Positions 18,388 through 26,956 of a DNA stretch of 36,475 nucleotides are shown piece by piece. Source of the DNA: an uncultured Aeromicrobium sp. Lineage in GTDB: Bacteria > Actinomycetota > Actinomycetes > Propionibacteriales > Nocardioidaceae. Under the pieces are notes generated by a model, which saw nothing but the letters and a program-made list of their open reading frames with translations, ran no database searches and was not told the origin of the DNA. The stretch covers positions 1-36,475 of the forward strand of contig CALMUY010000103.1 of assembly GCA_937873005.1 (NCBI GenBank). The letters run 5' to 3'. The translations under genes and the position numbers were made by a program. Position 1 is the first letter of the stretch; each line of letters starts with the position of its first letter.

Positions 18388-19305
18388 TCAAAATCCGAGT
18401 TTGCGAAGTTCTTTCGGGTTACGCTGCCAGTCCTTAGCGAGTTTCACGTGCAGGTCCAAGTGCACAGGAGTGCCGAGTAGCTTCTCAATTTGCGAACGCG
18501 ATGTGATCCCGATCTGTTTGAGTCGAGATCCCTTCTTGCCGATGATGATGCCCTTTTGGCTGTCGCGCTCCACATACAGATTCACGCGAACGTCAAGGAG
18601 TGGGTGGCTGGCATCGCGACCTTCGCGCGGAACCATTTCTTCAACTTTGACCGCAAGCGAATGTGGCAGTTCGTCTCGGACACCTTCGAGCGCTGCCTCG
18701 CGAATGATCTCAGCGACGAGCGTCTCCTCGGGTTCGTCAGTAAGTTTTCCTTCGGGATATAGCGGCGGCCCCGGCGGCAGTGTGCCAATCAGCAGGTCGC
18801 GTAGCAACTCCACTTGTTCCCCAGATACGGCCGAAACGGGAACGATTTCCAACCATTCGACGCCCGCGGCTTTGCCAGCTTCGGAGATCGACATGAGATG
18901 TTTTGCGAGTTTCTCAGGCGTAACTTTGTCGATCTTGGTTGCGATCGCGATGACCGGTTTGCCTTTAAGCGCGGCCATCTCACCGATGAGGTACTTGTCA
19001 CCTGGTCCGATTTGTTGATCGGCAGGGAAACACATGCCGATTGTGTCCACTTCGGCCCACGTTGACCGGACGAGATTGTTGAGTCGCTCGCCCAGCAATG
19101 TTCGCGGACGATGCACTCCCGGAGTGTCGACAACAATAAGTTGCGCATCGGGTCGATGCACAAGACCTCGAATTGCGTGGCGCGTCGTCTGCGGGCGGGA
19201 CGAGGTAATCGCGATCTTTTCCCCGACGAGAGTGTTCGTCAGTGTAGATTTCCCGGCGTTTGGCCGGCCCACAAAACTGACGAACCCGGAGCGAAATTCA
19301 GTCAT
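18388..19305 (-). CDS. era: GTPase Era
   Basis: Era binds 16S rRNA near the anti-Shine-Dalgarno end and assists 30S maturation. The 305-residue protein has the P-loop GRPNAGKS (13-20), switch II DTPGVH (60-65), TKID (123-126), and the C-terminal KH domain with IIGKKGS (254-260). Length is normal. Its ATG overlaps the stop of the upstream gene (ATGA). Era next to ybeY and phoH, with other ribosome-assembly factors, is the standard bacterial arrangement. Confidence 0.97.
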   Translation of the reverse strand: MTEFRSGFVSFVGRPNAGKSTLTNTLVGEKIAITSSRPQTTRHAIRGLVHRPDAQLIVVDTPGVHRPRTLLGERLNNLVRSTWAEVDTIGMCFPADQQIGPGDKYLIGEMAALKGKPVIAIATKIDKVTPEKLAKHLMSISEAGKAAGVEWLEIVPVSAVSGEQVELLRDLLIGTLPPGPPLYPEGKLTDEPEETLVAEIIREAALEGVRDELPHSLAVKVEEMVPREGRDASHPLLDVRVNLYVERDSQKGIIIGKKGSRLKQIGITSRSQIEKLLGTPVHLDLHVKLAKDWQRNPKELRKLGF

Positions 19306-19634
19306 GACACCACGACCTCTCGCACGACGCCGGCGGGTGAGGCGAGATAGACCGGCACTCCCGTGCCCGAAACGTCTCGAACGGCTTGCAGGTCGAGCGC
19401 GTAGTCGACCTCACATGTGACAGCAGCTGCCTCAAGCAAGGTTGCACCTGACGACACCGCCATCGCGACCGCCAAGTCAAGCGCCGCAATGTTCAACGAA
19501 CCACGATCAACTACAGCGGCCGTGTAGGTGCGCCCATCCTGATCGCGAACTGCTGCCCCCGCCACCGATCCGATGCGCGCCCGAGACGCTTTGGCGAGCG
19601 TCACGAGTTTGGCGTCTTCTGCCTCTAGTTCCAT
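19302..19634 (-). CDS. Cytidine-deaminase-like small protein of the era locus
   Basis: This 110-residue protein resembles the short open frame often found between corC and era in actinobacteria (for example Rv2365c in Mycobacterium tuberculosis), frequently labelled cytidine deaminase-like. It keeps a deaminase-type order of GAAVRDQDGRTYTAAVVD (strands) and LNIAALDLAVAMAVSSGA (helix). It lacks the HAE or CAE zinc motif and the PCxxC pair needed for catalysis; the only Cys is in TCEVDYA. A true deaminase activity is therefore unlikely, and the role is unknown. Its stop overlaps the era start, implying coupled expression. Confidence 0.75.
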   Translation of the reverse strand: MELEAEDAKLVTLAKASRARIGSVAGAAVRDQDGRTYTAAVVDRGSLNIAALDLAVAMAVSSGATLLEAAAVTCEVDYALDLQAVRDVSGTGVPVYLASPAGVVREVVVS

Positions 19635-19660
19635 GGGTTGAGCCTAACTGCGATTGGTGA

Positions 19661-20941
19661 TCATGAGTCCGAGGCATCGTCGCTCTGGACACTACGGGCG
19701 ATGAGTACTCGGCCGATCTGGTTGCGACGCCCAGACGGCGCCTGCGCTTCGAAGATCAGTCCCTCGTGCTCGACTGACGCTCCCGGGATCGGCACACATC
19801 CCAAAAGTTTCGCCATCAACCCGCCGACCGAATCAACGTCTTCCTCATCAATTGGCACACCGCACAACTCTTCAATGTCACCGAGACTGTATCGCGAGCT
19901 TACGCGCCAGCCCCCATTAGCGAGAAACTCGACTTCATCGGGTTCGGCATCGAACTCGTCGGTGATTTCGCCAACGATTTCCTCGAGGATGTCTTCGATG
20001 GTGATCATGCCGGCAGTCCCACCAAACTCGTCAATCACGATGGCGACGTGAGTTCGTTCAGACTGCATTTCACGCAGTAACTCGTTCACGTGTTTGGAAT
20101 CGGGAATGAACATGCAGGGGCGACAAATCGATTCGACCTTTTCGCTGCTTTCGGCAGCGTGATTGTCGAAGACGCGCTTTGTGATGTCTTTCAAATAGGC
20201 CATTCCGAGAATGTCATCGAGGTTTTCACCAACGACCGGAATACGTGAATATCCACTGCGCAGAGCAAGAGACATGGCCTGCCGTAAGGTCTTAGTCGAC
20301 TCGATGAAGACAAGGTCCGTGCGCGGAACCATCACTTCGCGGGCAATCGTGTCGTCCAAGTCGAAAACCGATTGAATCATCTTCGACTCTTCGGACTCGA
20401 TCACGGCACTCGCCGCAGCCAGATCGACAAGTTCGCGCACTTCGACCTCGGAGGCAAATGGCCCCTCCTTGAAACCTTTACCTGGCGTGAGCGCATTGCC
20501 CAGCAGGATCAGGATCTTGGGGAAAGGACCCAGCAGCATCGTGAGCCACATGACGGGGCTCGCCATGACGACCGCAATGCGCTCTGCTTGTTGACGGCCA
20601 AGAGTTCGTGGGCCGACACCAACCACCACGAAACTCACGACCGTCATGATCGATCCGGCAATCAGGACGTTCGTCCAAAACCCTGTGACTTCGTCCGCCA
20701 CCATCGCCGCGACGATCACAATCGCCGAGGTCTCACTCAAGACACGAAGAAGCAGGATGGTGTTGAGGTACGGAGCGGGGTCGTCAAGAATTCGCGCAAG
20801 ACGTTCTGCCCCTGGGGACCCTTCCTCAGCCAACTCTTCGGCGCGCGCCTTCGAAAATGCAGAAAGGGCGGCCTCGATCGCGACCAACAAGCCAGCGAGG
20901 ACGATCAACACGAAGGCGATAACCACGCCTTGCCACATCAC
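19661..20941 (-). CDS. corC: CNNM/CorC family transporter-associated protein (DUF21-CBS pair-CorC_HlyC)
   Basis: This 426-residue membrane protein has an N-terminal DUF21/CNNM domain (about 1-175) with four hydrophobic segments. A CBS pair follows (about 190-320; MVPRTDLVFIES, SGYSRIPVVGENLDDILGMAYLKD, VAIVIDEFGGTAGMITIEDILEEIVGEI), then a C-terminal CorC_HlyC domain (about 335-420). Proteins of this type are linked to Mg2+/Co2+ efflux; older annotations say hemolysin. The start could be GTG 20941 or the next ATG. Its place between ybeY and era is conserved in actinobacteria. Transport direction and ion are not established by sequence. Confidence 0.9.
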   Translation of the reverse strand: MMWQGVVIAFVLIVLAGLLVAIEAALSAFSKARAEELAEEGSPGAERLARILDDPAPYLNTILLLRVLSETSAIVIVAAMVADEVTGFWTNVLIAGSIMTVVSFVVVGVGPRTLGRQQAERIAVVMASPVMWLTMLLGPFPKILILLGNALTPGKGFKEGPFASEVEVRELVDLAAASAVIESEESKMIQSVFDLDDTIAREVMVPRTDLVFIESTKTLRQAMSLALRSGYSRIPVVGENLDDILGMAYLKDITKRVFDNHAAESSEKVESICRPCMFIPDSKHVNELLREMQSERTHVAIVIDEFGGTAGMITIEDILEEIVGEITDEFDAEPDEVEFLANGGWRVSSRYSLGDIEELCGVPIDEEDVDSVGGLMAKLLGCVPIPGASVEHEGLIFEAQAPSGRRNQIGRVLIARSVQSDDASDS

Positions 20942-20972
20942 CGGCGATCACCGCTCGGTCTTCGCGACTCCT

Positions 20973-21437
20973 TCATGAGGCGTCCTTCTTTTCTTCATCC
21001 CATTCGAGCAAAAGTCGACCCTGAATGCCAAACATCACTTCGTGCTCTTCAGGTTCAGCGTGATCGTAACCAAGCAAGTGCAGAATGCCGTGAACGGTAA
21101 GTAGTCGGATCTCGTCGTCGCGTGTACGACCCAGCCCCGGTGCTTGCTGCTCGGCGATTTCGGGACTCAACGCAATGTCACCGAGGTAACCTTCGGGAAG
21201 ATCTTCGCCATCTTTGCCCGGGAGAAGTTCATCCATGGGGAACGACAAGACATCTGTTGGGCCTTCTTTGCCCATCCACTTTTCGTTCAACTCGGTGATC
21301 GTGGCGATGTCCACCAATCGCAGTGACATTTCGGTTTCAGGATGCAAGCGCATCCGTTTCATGACGAAACGGCAGAGCGCAGTGAGTTCGACGATGTCGA
21401 CATCGACTTCAGACTCATTAAGAACGTCTACGCTCAT
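20973..21437 (-). CDS. ybeY: Endoribonuclease YbeY (rRNA maturation factor)
   Basis: YbeY is a zinc-dependent endoribonuclease required for 16S rRNA 3' maturation and ribosome quality control. The protein is 154 residues with the three-histidine motif HGILHLLGYDH (H116, H120, H126). It also has the upstream GPTDVLSFPMDE (59-70) and GYLGDIALSPE (83-93) blocks. The frame is open further upstream, but I start at ATG 21435-21437 because GAGG lies 4 bases before it and the extension only shadows phoH. It overlaps the phoH 3' end by 20 bp, so the two are coupled. Confidence 0.95.
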   Translation of the reverse strand: MSVDVLNESEVDVDIVELTALCRFVMKRMRLHPETEMSLRLVDIATITELNEKWMGKEGPTDVLSFPMDELLPGKDGEDLPEGYLGDIALSPEIAEQQAPGLGRTRDDEIRLLTVHGILHLLGYDHAEPEEHEVMFGIQGRLLLEWDEEKKDAS

Positions 21438-22437
21438 GATCCCTCGTGTCCTTCGTTCGCTTTTCGGCCTCGTAATGGTCGTATGCGGCAACGATATGCC
21501 CCACGAGTCGGTGTCGGACGACATCGGTGCTGTTCAGACGCACAAATTCGATGTCTTTGACCTCGCCAAGAATTGATTCGACAACGCGTAAGCCAGATAT
21601 TGCCCCACCAGGCAGATCGACTTGAGTGACGTCTCCAGTCACCACCATTTTCGAACCGAAACCCAAACGCGTGAGGAACATCTTCATTTGCTCCGCTGTG
21701 GTGTTCTGAGCCTCGTCCAAGATGATGAATGCGTCGTTCAAGGTGCGGCCACGCATATACGCAAGTGGCGCCACTTCGATGACACCGGAGGTGAGAAGTT
21801 TGGGGATCGAATCTGGATCAAGCATGTCATGCAGGGCGTCGTACAACGGCCGCAAGTACGGATCGATTTTCTCACTCAACGTTCCGGGCAAATAGCCAAG
21901 ACGCTCCCCCGCCTCAACCGCCGGACGAGTCAAGATGATGCGGCTTATCTCGCGCGCCTGCAATGCTTGCACTGCTTTCGCCATAGCCAGATAGGTTTTG
22001 CCAGTGCCAGCAGGCCCGATTCCGAACACGATGGTGTGCTTGTCGATAGCGTCGACATACTTCTTCTGGTTGATCGTCTTGGGCCGGATCGTCTTGCCTC
22101 GGCTTGACAAAATATTGAGACTCAAAACGTCAGCAGGGCGCACTTGGCTGGCGGACTTCAACATCTGGATCGACCGTTCAACGGTCTCAGTTGATAGCGA
22201 TTGCCCTGTTCGCAGAATCGTGACAAGTTCATCAATGAGTTGCTCGACAAGATTTGCTTCGGCAGGCGCACCCGTTACCGTCACTTCATTGCCACGGACG
22301 TGAATCTGCGCATCGAACGCTGCTTCGATCGCACGCAGGAATTCATCACTGGGGCCGAACAGGCTCACCAAATCCAGCGAATTCGGTACTTTGAACTGGT
22401 TTCGCCGCGGTGGGGCCGTGACTTCTTCTTGTGTCAT
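21418..22437 (-). CDS. phoH: PhoH-like ATPase (PhoH/YbeZ)
   Basis: This is a cytoplasmic P-loop ATPase with predicted RNA-helicase-like activity, almost always next to ybeY. The 339-residue protein has Walker A GPAGTGKT (141-148), the RPAVEAGERLGYLPGTLSEKIDPYLRPLYDAL block (171-202), Walker B IILDEAQN (238-245) and TGDVTQVDLP. An N-terminal KH-like segment (about 20-80) precedes it. It acts with YbeY and Era in ribosome or RNA maturation. No clear ribosome binding site precedes the ATG. The gene follows the HIT gene by 31 bp. Confidence 0.95.
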   Translation of the reverse strand: MTQEEVTAPPRRNQFKVPNSLDLVSLFGPSDEFLRAIEAAFDAQIHVRGNEVTVTGAPAEANLVEQLIDELVTILRTGQSLSTETVERSIQMLKSASQVRPADVLSLNILSSRGKTIRPKTINQKKYVDAIDKHTIVFGIGPAGTGKTYLAMAKAVQALQAREISRIILTRPAVEAGERLGYLPGTLSEKIDPYLRPLYDALHDMLDPDSIPKLLTSGVIEVAPLAYMRGRTLNDAFIILDEAQNTTAEQMKMFLTRLGFGSKMVVTGDVTQVDLPGGAISGLRVVESILGEVKDIEFVRLNSTDVVRHRLVGHIVAAYDHYEAEKRTKDTRDHERRRS

Positions 22438-22468
22438 ATACAGGCAAGTCTACCGAGCAGCGCCACTG

Positions 22469-22807
22469 TCACTCGAATCCCAAAGCAATCGGCCCACCAG
22501 CCAGCACATGTCCGTGAACATGAAAGACGGTTTGCCCAGCGTCGGCTCCCGAATTAAAGATCAACCGATAGTCACTTACGCCTGCTTCGTCAGCGACTTT
22601 GCGCGACAACGCAGCCAGGTCTGCCGCCGCGACCGGGTCTGCTGTTGCGATAGCACCGATGTTCTCGTGGTGCGCTTTGGATACGACAAGGACGTGCAGC
22701 GGCGCTTTCGGACTGATGTCGTTGAACGCAATGGAATGCGCTGATTCAGCGACAATTTCGGAGGGAATCTCGCCCGCCACGATCTTGCAGAAAATGCAGT
22801 CTCTCAT
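22469..22807 (-). CDS. HIT family (histidine triad) nucleotide-binding protein
   Basis: This 112-residue Hint-type protein hydrolyses nucleoside phosphoramidates and adenylates. It has the family opening CIFCKIVAGEIPSEIV (C4, C7; a possible zinc pair), PLHVLVVSKAHHENI, and the active-site triad HVHGHVLAG (H96, H98, H100). The length is typical. The position between dnaJ and phoH is conserved in actinobacteria. The physiological substrate is unknown. Confidence 0.93.
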   Translation of the reverse strand: MRDCIFCKIVAGEIPSEIVAESAHSIAFNDISPKAPLHVLVVSKAHHENIGAIATADPVAAADLAALSRKVADEAGVSDYRLIFNSGADAGQTVFHVHGHVLAGGPIALGFE

Positions 22808-22844
22808 ACGGCAACCTTACAAACTCAAGCGCCCCAGCGGAGAG

Positions 22845-23999
22845 CTATTTGAACGCATTGCGGATTCGCCCGAAGACGCCCTTGGAGTGATCGGCAACGA
22901 GCGGTTCCACATGCTCTTCATTCCTCGCCTTGGCCAAATTCTCAAGCAGTTCTCGCTGATCTGAATCGAGATCCGTGGGAGTTTTGACGATGATTTGGAT
23001 AGTCAAGTCTCCGCGACCGGAACCATTGAGTCGAGGCACGCCTTTACCCCGCGCAATCACTTGCTCTCCATACTGGGTGCCGGCCGGAATATCGACACTC
23101 ACGAGTTTGTCTGCTTCGAAGTCGAGATCGTCGCGTTCAGATTCGAGCGTCGGTACGTCGATTCGCGTGCCCAAGGCAGCCGCCGTCATCGGGATCGTGA
23201 CTTGGCAATGCAAGGAGTCGCCACGCCGGGTGTAAACGGGGTGCTTAGCAACTCGGATTTCGAGGTAGAGATCGCCAGCTGGTCCACCGCCGGGGCCAAC
23301 TTCGCCTTCACCGGCAATCTGGATCCGGTTACCATCGGCCACGCCGGCCGGCACGGTAGCCGACAACGTCCGCCGCGTGCGCACACGCCCATCCCCACGA
23401 CACTCGGCACACGGATCGGCAATAACGCTTCCGTATCCCTGGCATGTGGGGCACGGCCGGCTCGTGCGGATGTCGCCGAGCAGCGAACGCTGTACGTGCT
23501 GAACGTCGCCGTGACCATTGCAGGTCGAACACATGACGGGTGCGCTGGAATCTCGTGACCCTGAACCCTGACAGAGTTCACACACGACTGCCGTGTCGAC
23601 TTTGAACTCACGCACGACACCAAACGCAGCCTCAGCGAGCGAAACGTTGAGCCGCAGGAGGGCGTCCTGCCCGCGCTGGGTCCTCGATTTTGGTCCGCGC
23701 TGGGCACCGGCACCAAAGAATGCGTCCATGATGTCGTCGAAACTGAAGCCTTGGCCGAAGCCGCCGCCCATGCCGCCGCTTGCTGACAGTGGGTCGCCGC
23801 CGCGGTCATACACGGATCGCTTCTGCGGATCAGACAACACTTCATAGGCTGTAGTCACTTCTTTGAAACGATCATCAGCATCGGGTGCATCGTTGACGTC
23901 GGGGTGCAACTGCCGAGCAAGTTTGCGATATGCCTTTTTGAGTTCTTCGGGAGTCGCTTGCCGGCTCACTCCGAGCAGCTCGTAATAGTCCTGTGCCAT
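22845..23999 (-). CDS. dnaJ: Chaperone protein DnaJ
   Basis: DnaJ is a J-domain co-chaperone that stimulates the DnaK ATPase and delivers unfolded clients. The 384-residue protein has the J domain with HPD (32-34), a Gly/Phe region (about 74-100), and four zinc repeats [24 protein letters not shown] and CAECRGDG (141-205), followed by the C-terminal substrate domains. It is the HrcA-linked DnaJ2 type of actinobacteria. AGGAAGG precedes the ATG. The gap to hrcA is 9 bp, so it should share the CIRCE-regulated promoter. Confidence 0.97.
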   Translation of the reverse strand: MAQDYYELLGVSRQATPEELKKAYRKLARQLHPDVNDAPDADDRFKEVTTAYEVLSDPQKRSVYDRGGDPLSASGGMGGGFGQGFSFDDIMDAFFGAGAQRGPKSRTQRGQDALLRLNVSLAEAAFGVVREFKVDTAVVCELCQGSGSRDSSAPVMCSTCNGHGDVQHVQRSLLGDIRTSRPCPTCQGYGSVIADPCAECRGDGRVRTRRTLSATVPAGVADGNRIQIAGEGEVGPGGGPAGDLYLEIRVAKHPVYTRRGDSLHCQVTIPMTAAALGTRIDVPTLESERDDLDFEADKLVSVDIPAGTQYGEQVIARGKGVPRLNGSGRGDLTIQIIVKTPTDLDSDQRELLENLAKARNEEHVEPLVADHSKGVFGRIRNAFK

Positions 24000-24008
24000 G
24001 TGCCTTCC

Positions 24009-25034
24009 TCAGTCTTCCGCCAAAATGCGGCCGACATATCTAGCCACGGCTCCTACCGTGGCCATTGTTGCTGGGTAATCCATTCGGGTCGGCCCGACCG
24101 TGCCTAAGGTCGCCAACGCTTCGGATTCTGGACCGTAGCTGCGGGTGACGATCGCAGTGCTAGCGAGGCCCGCATGGCCCGTCTCAGTGCCGATAAAAAC
24201 ATTCGTCTGTTGGCCTTCGCCTACTTCGCCAAGCAGCTTGAGTAGGACGACTTGCTCCTCAATTGCCTCGAGAACCGGCCGGATTGTCGAGTCGAAATCC
24301 CCATCAAGGCGAGCCAGATTGCCGGTGCCTGCGACCGCGATCCGCTCGTCTGCCCGATCGGTTTCAACCGTCTCACGGAGCACCGCCACAACGTCGTTGA
24401 TGAATTGTAGGTGTTGCGGCTCGCACTCTTCAGCGATCGAACTGGCCTTGTCGACTGCTTGTGGCAGACGTTCCCCGAGGCAAGCCCCAATCAACTTGTG
24501 TTTGAGCACGTTGAGCGCATCCGCGTCGGGGATATTTGGCGTTTCTATCACGCGTTGTTCCACGCGACCGTTGCTCGTAATCAAGACTACGAGAAGCCGC
24601 GATGCCCCCAGTTCGACGAGTTCAATATGTCGAACAGTTGATCGCTGCAAAATCGGATATTGAACGATCGCCACTTGGTTTGTCACTTGCGCAAGCAGGC
24701 GAACCGTCCGAGAAACCAAGTCGTCTAAATCAACCGCGCCCGTCAAGAACGTTTCGATGGCCCGGCGTTCCGCCCCAGACAAAGCTTTGACCTCGGCCAA
24801 GCGATCAACGAATGTTCGGTAGCCCTTGTCGGTAGGGATACGCCCTGCGCTCGTGTAGGGCTGAGAAATGTACCCCTCTTCTTCGAGGACAGCCATATCG
24901 TTACGGATCGTGGCCGATGACACGCCTAATTGGTGCCGTTCGAGAAGCGCATGCGAGCCAACTGGTTCTTGAGTGGCGACGTAGTCTTGGACGATTGCGC
25001 GAAGGACGTCGAGGCGACGAACGTCAGCAGACAT
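24009..25034 (-). CDS. hrcA: Heat-inducible transcription repressor HrcA
   Basis: HrcA binds CIRCE operators and represses chaperone genes until heat or unfolded protein lowers its activity. I start at ATG 25032-25034 because GGGAGGG lies just upstream. The frame extends to an ATG at 25067, but that one falls inside the operator. The 341-residue product has an N-terminal winged helix (RRLDVLRAIVQDYVATQEPVGSHALLERHQLGVSSATIRNDMAVLEEEGYI, about 5-56). Next comes SAGRIPTDKGYRTFVDRL (about 60-78) and the HrcA dimer/inserted domain. Autoregulation together with dnaJ is expected. Confidence 0.95.
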   Translation of the reverse strand: MSADVRRLDVLRAIVQDYVATQEPVGSHALLERHQLGVSSATIRNDMAVLEEEGYISQPYTSAGRIPTDKGYRTFVDRLAEVKALSGAERRAIETFLTGAVDLDDLVSRTVRLLAQVTNQVAIVQYPILQRSTVRHIELVELGASRLLVVLITSNGRVEQRVIETPNIPDADALNVLKHKLIGACLGERLPQAVDKASSIAEECEPQHLQFINDVVAVLRETVETDRADERIAVAGTGNLARLDGDFDSTIRPVLEAIEEQVVLLKLLGEVGEGQQTNVFIGTETGHAGLASTAIVTRSYGPESEALATLGTVGPTRMDYPATMATVGAVARYVGRILAED

Positions 25035-25054
25035 CGTGGCCCTCCCTTCAGCAG

Positions 25055-25081
25055 TTAGCACTCGCATAAGCCAAGTGCCAG
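25055..25081 (-). promoter_or_regulatory. CIRCE-like operator upstream of hrcA-dnaJ
   Basis: TTAGCACTC, the exact left arm of CIRCE, is followed by 9 bases and then AAGTGCCAG, which matches the right arm GAGTGCTAA at 6 of 9 positions. It sits 21 bases upstream of the chosen hrcA start. CIRCE is the established HrcA target; the degraded right arm suggests weaker binding. Confidence 0.8.
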
Positions 25082-25143
25082 TTTATGCGCACAAGAAAAC
25101 TCGAAGGCGACCACCGTCAGTTCGTGGAAGAACTTTCTCGGTG

Positions 25144-25160
25144 GCCACCTCGAAGGTGGC
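25144..25160. terminator. Hairpin at the end of the nar operon (after the cupin gene)
   Basis: Seven-base arms (25144-25150 and 25154-25160) with a 3-base loop start at the last base of the cupin stop codon. A T-rich tail (TATTTT) follows on the plus strand, while the minus strand lacks one. It may act in both directions, separating the nar operon from hrcA-dnaJ. Confidence 0.55.
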
Positions 25161-25510
25161 TATTTTGCTGAATGCGGGGTTTTTGCCACAGTGAGCAAAA
25201 CGACCGAGTCTGATTCAGCAGCGAGTCCGTGCCGCGAGTTCGGAATCACCAGCAAGTCGCCGGCGTTTCCAATGAGGTCCCCCGCTGGTCCGCCAGTTAG
25301 GACGACACGACCTATCAAGATGTGCAAGGTCGCATCGCCGGGACTTTCGTGGTCGGCAAGTTTCGAACCGGCCGTCAGTGCGATCATCGTCTGTCGGAGT
25401 GCGTGTTCTGCACCACCGAAAACGGTATCCGAACTGCGGCCGGCCGAAACTGAACGTGCCTTATCGAGAAGCTGAGCGCTGATAGCAGTCAGGGAACGTG
25501 ACGTTTCCAT
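25160..25510 (-). CDS. Small cupin-domain protein at the end of the nar operon
   Basis: This 116-residue protein consists of one cupin fold. TMIALTAGSKLADHESPGDATLHILIGRVVLTGG corresponds to cupin motif 1 with a reduced set of metal ligands (one His in DHES, one in TLHIL). GDLLVIPNSRHGLAAESDSVVLLTV is motif 2 with PxxxHG. The N-terminus is helical (LTAISAQLLDKARSV). A strong AGGAGG lies 7 bases before the ATG, 42 bp after narK2, so it is probably the last gene of the nitrate operon. It could bind a metal or small ligand linked to nitrate or nitric-oxide stress, but the function is not known. Confidence 0.75.
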   Translation of the reverse strand: METSRSLTAISAQLLDKARSVSAGRSSDTVFGGAEHALRQTMIALTAGSKLADHESPGDATLHILIGRVVLTGGPAGDLIGNAGDLLVIPNSRHGLAAESDSVVLLTVAKTPHSAK

Positions 25511-25552
25511 CAGTTGTCCTCCTAGATTGTGTCTGCAATCAGGTTACTCAGA

Positions 25553-26956
25553 TCAGGATGGCTTTGGTGCTCCTGGACGTGCGTAGCGCAGCCAGGTGAT
25601 CACGATCGAGACGGCGCAGAAGGCGATTCCGATGTAGAAGAACCATTCTGGCTTCATGATCGTGAGCCCAACACCGAAAGCGAACGGACCGAACGCTGCG
25701 ATGGCAGCGGTCCATCCGATAACGCCACCGGCTTGACGACGCTCGAAGATCATCGGCATTTGCTTGAAAGTCGAGGCGTTACCAATTCCTGTGAACAAGA
25801 AGATGGCCAACATGCCGTATAGGAACATCTTGAAGTCCGCCGCGACTGCCTCGGCGCCTTGCGACACGTCGGGAGTGATGTGCATGCTCGTGAATGCCAC
25901 TGAAATCAGGATGCCGATGCCGGAGACGAGAGTCCACTTTGCGCCGCCGAACTTGTCGGTCAGCGGGCTGAACAGCACGCGCGCGCCGGCACCAATCAGT
26001 GGGCCGAGGAAGGCGTACTTCACCGGGTCAGGAATGGTGTAACCGGTTAGCAAGAGCTGGGTGGTGCCGTCTGCCATGATCGTGGCTATTTCAGTGTTGC
26101 CGCCGCCGTAGAAGTTCTTGATCATCAAACCGAATTGACCAGAAAGACCAGCGAACGTACCGAAGGTCATGATGTACAAGACAGTCATGTACCAGGTGTC
26201 TTGGTTCTTGAAAATGTCGAACTGCTGCTTCACGTTCGCAACAATTGGAACGCTCTTGAGCATCGACCACGCAAGAATCGCAGCGATGATGACAAACGGG
26301 ATGTAGATGTAAGCGGCGTTCTGGTACCAGACCTCAGCCGGTTCGCGACCGGGGAACTTCTCGGTTTGCGAGGCACCGAGGAAGGCAACCATCGAGAAGC
26401 CGATGATCCACGGGGTCACGAACTGGACGAGCGAGACACCGAAGTTACCGATGCCGGCTTGAATACCGAGTGCCGTTCCCTGCTTGCTACGTGGGAAGAA
26501 GTATGAGGTACTTGGCATGAAGCCCGAGAATGCACCGCCACCGATGCCCGACATAAACGACAGCGTGAGCAGCCACCAATACGGGGTGGACGGATCTTGC
26601 ACGGCAAGTCCCCAGCCAATCAGTGGCAAAACGAGGAGGATCGTCGTGAAGGCGACGAGCTTTCGTGTGCCCAGAATCGGGGGCAGGATCATCCACAGGA
26701 TGCGCAGCAGGCCGGCCGACAAGCCAGGCATTGCGACGAGCCAATACAACTGGTCTTTGGTTAACGTGAAGCCGATATTGCCGAGTTTTGGCGCGATCGC
26801 GCTAGCAATAAACCAGGTGCTGAACGCGAGCGTCAGCGAGAACGTCGTGATGCTGAGGGTTTTCCAAGCAAGCTTGGAATCCCAGTTGGCTTCGTCTTCT
26901 GGGTCCCACGAAGTGAGCCACTCAGAGCCCTTTCGGGCAGTTGGATTTGTACTCAT
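25553..26956 (-). CDS. narK2: Nitrate/nitrite MFS transporter, NarK2-type
   Basis: This is a 467-residue inner-membrane protein with about 12 helices of the nitrate/nitrite porter branch of the major facilitator superfamily. The N-terminal WDPEDEANWDSKLAWKTLSITTFSLTLAFSTWFIASAIAPKL, the first-helix LYWLVAMPGLSAGLLR, and the segment GIGGGAFSGFMPSTSYFFPRSKQGTALGIQAGIGNFGVSLVQF (nitrate signature) are typical of NarK2-like antiporters. It probably exports nitrite in exchange for nitrate. Its start overlaps the narK1 stop (ATGA). The K1 versus K2 assignment rests on sequence resemblance only. Confidence 0.85.
   Translation of the reverse strand: MSTNPTARKGSEWLTSWDPEDEANWDSKLAWKTLSITTFSLTLAFSTWFIASAIAPKLGNIGFTLTKDQLYWLVAMPGLSAGLLRILWMILPPILGTRKLVAFTTILLVLPLIGWGLAVQDPSTPYWWLLTLSFMSGIGGGAFSGFMPSTSYFFPRSKQGTALGIQAGIGNFGVSLVQFVTPWIIGFSMVAFLGASQTEKFPGREPAEVWYQNAAYIYIPFVIIAAILAWSMLKSVPIVANVKQQFDIFKNQDTWYMTVLYIMTFGTFAGLSGQFGLMIKNFYGGGNTEIATIMADGTTQLLLTGYTIPDPVKYAFLGPLIGAGARVLFSPLTDKFGGAKWTLVSGIGILISVAFTSMHITPDVSQGAEAVAADFKMFLYGMLAIFLFTGIGNASTFKQMPMIFERRQAGGVIGWTAAIAAFGPFAFGVGLTIMKPEWFFYIGIAFCAVSIVITWLRYARPGAPKPS

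Noticed and set aside
21438..21524. N-terminal extension of YbeY
   Set aside because: It lies inside phoH, has no ribosome binding site and is not family-like; the internal ATG has GAGG upstream.
25035..25067. Longer HrcA start at 25067
   Set aside because: It falls within the CIRCE-like operator, and a strong ribosome binding site precedes the ATG at 25034.
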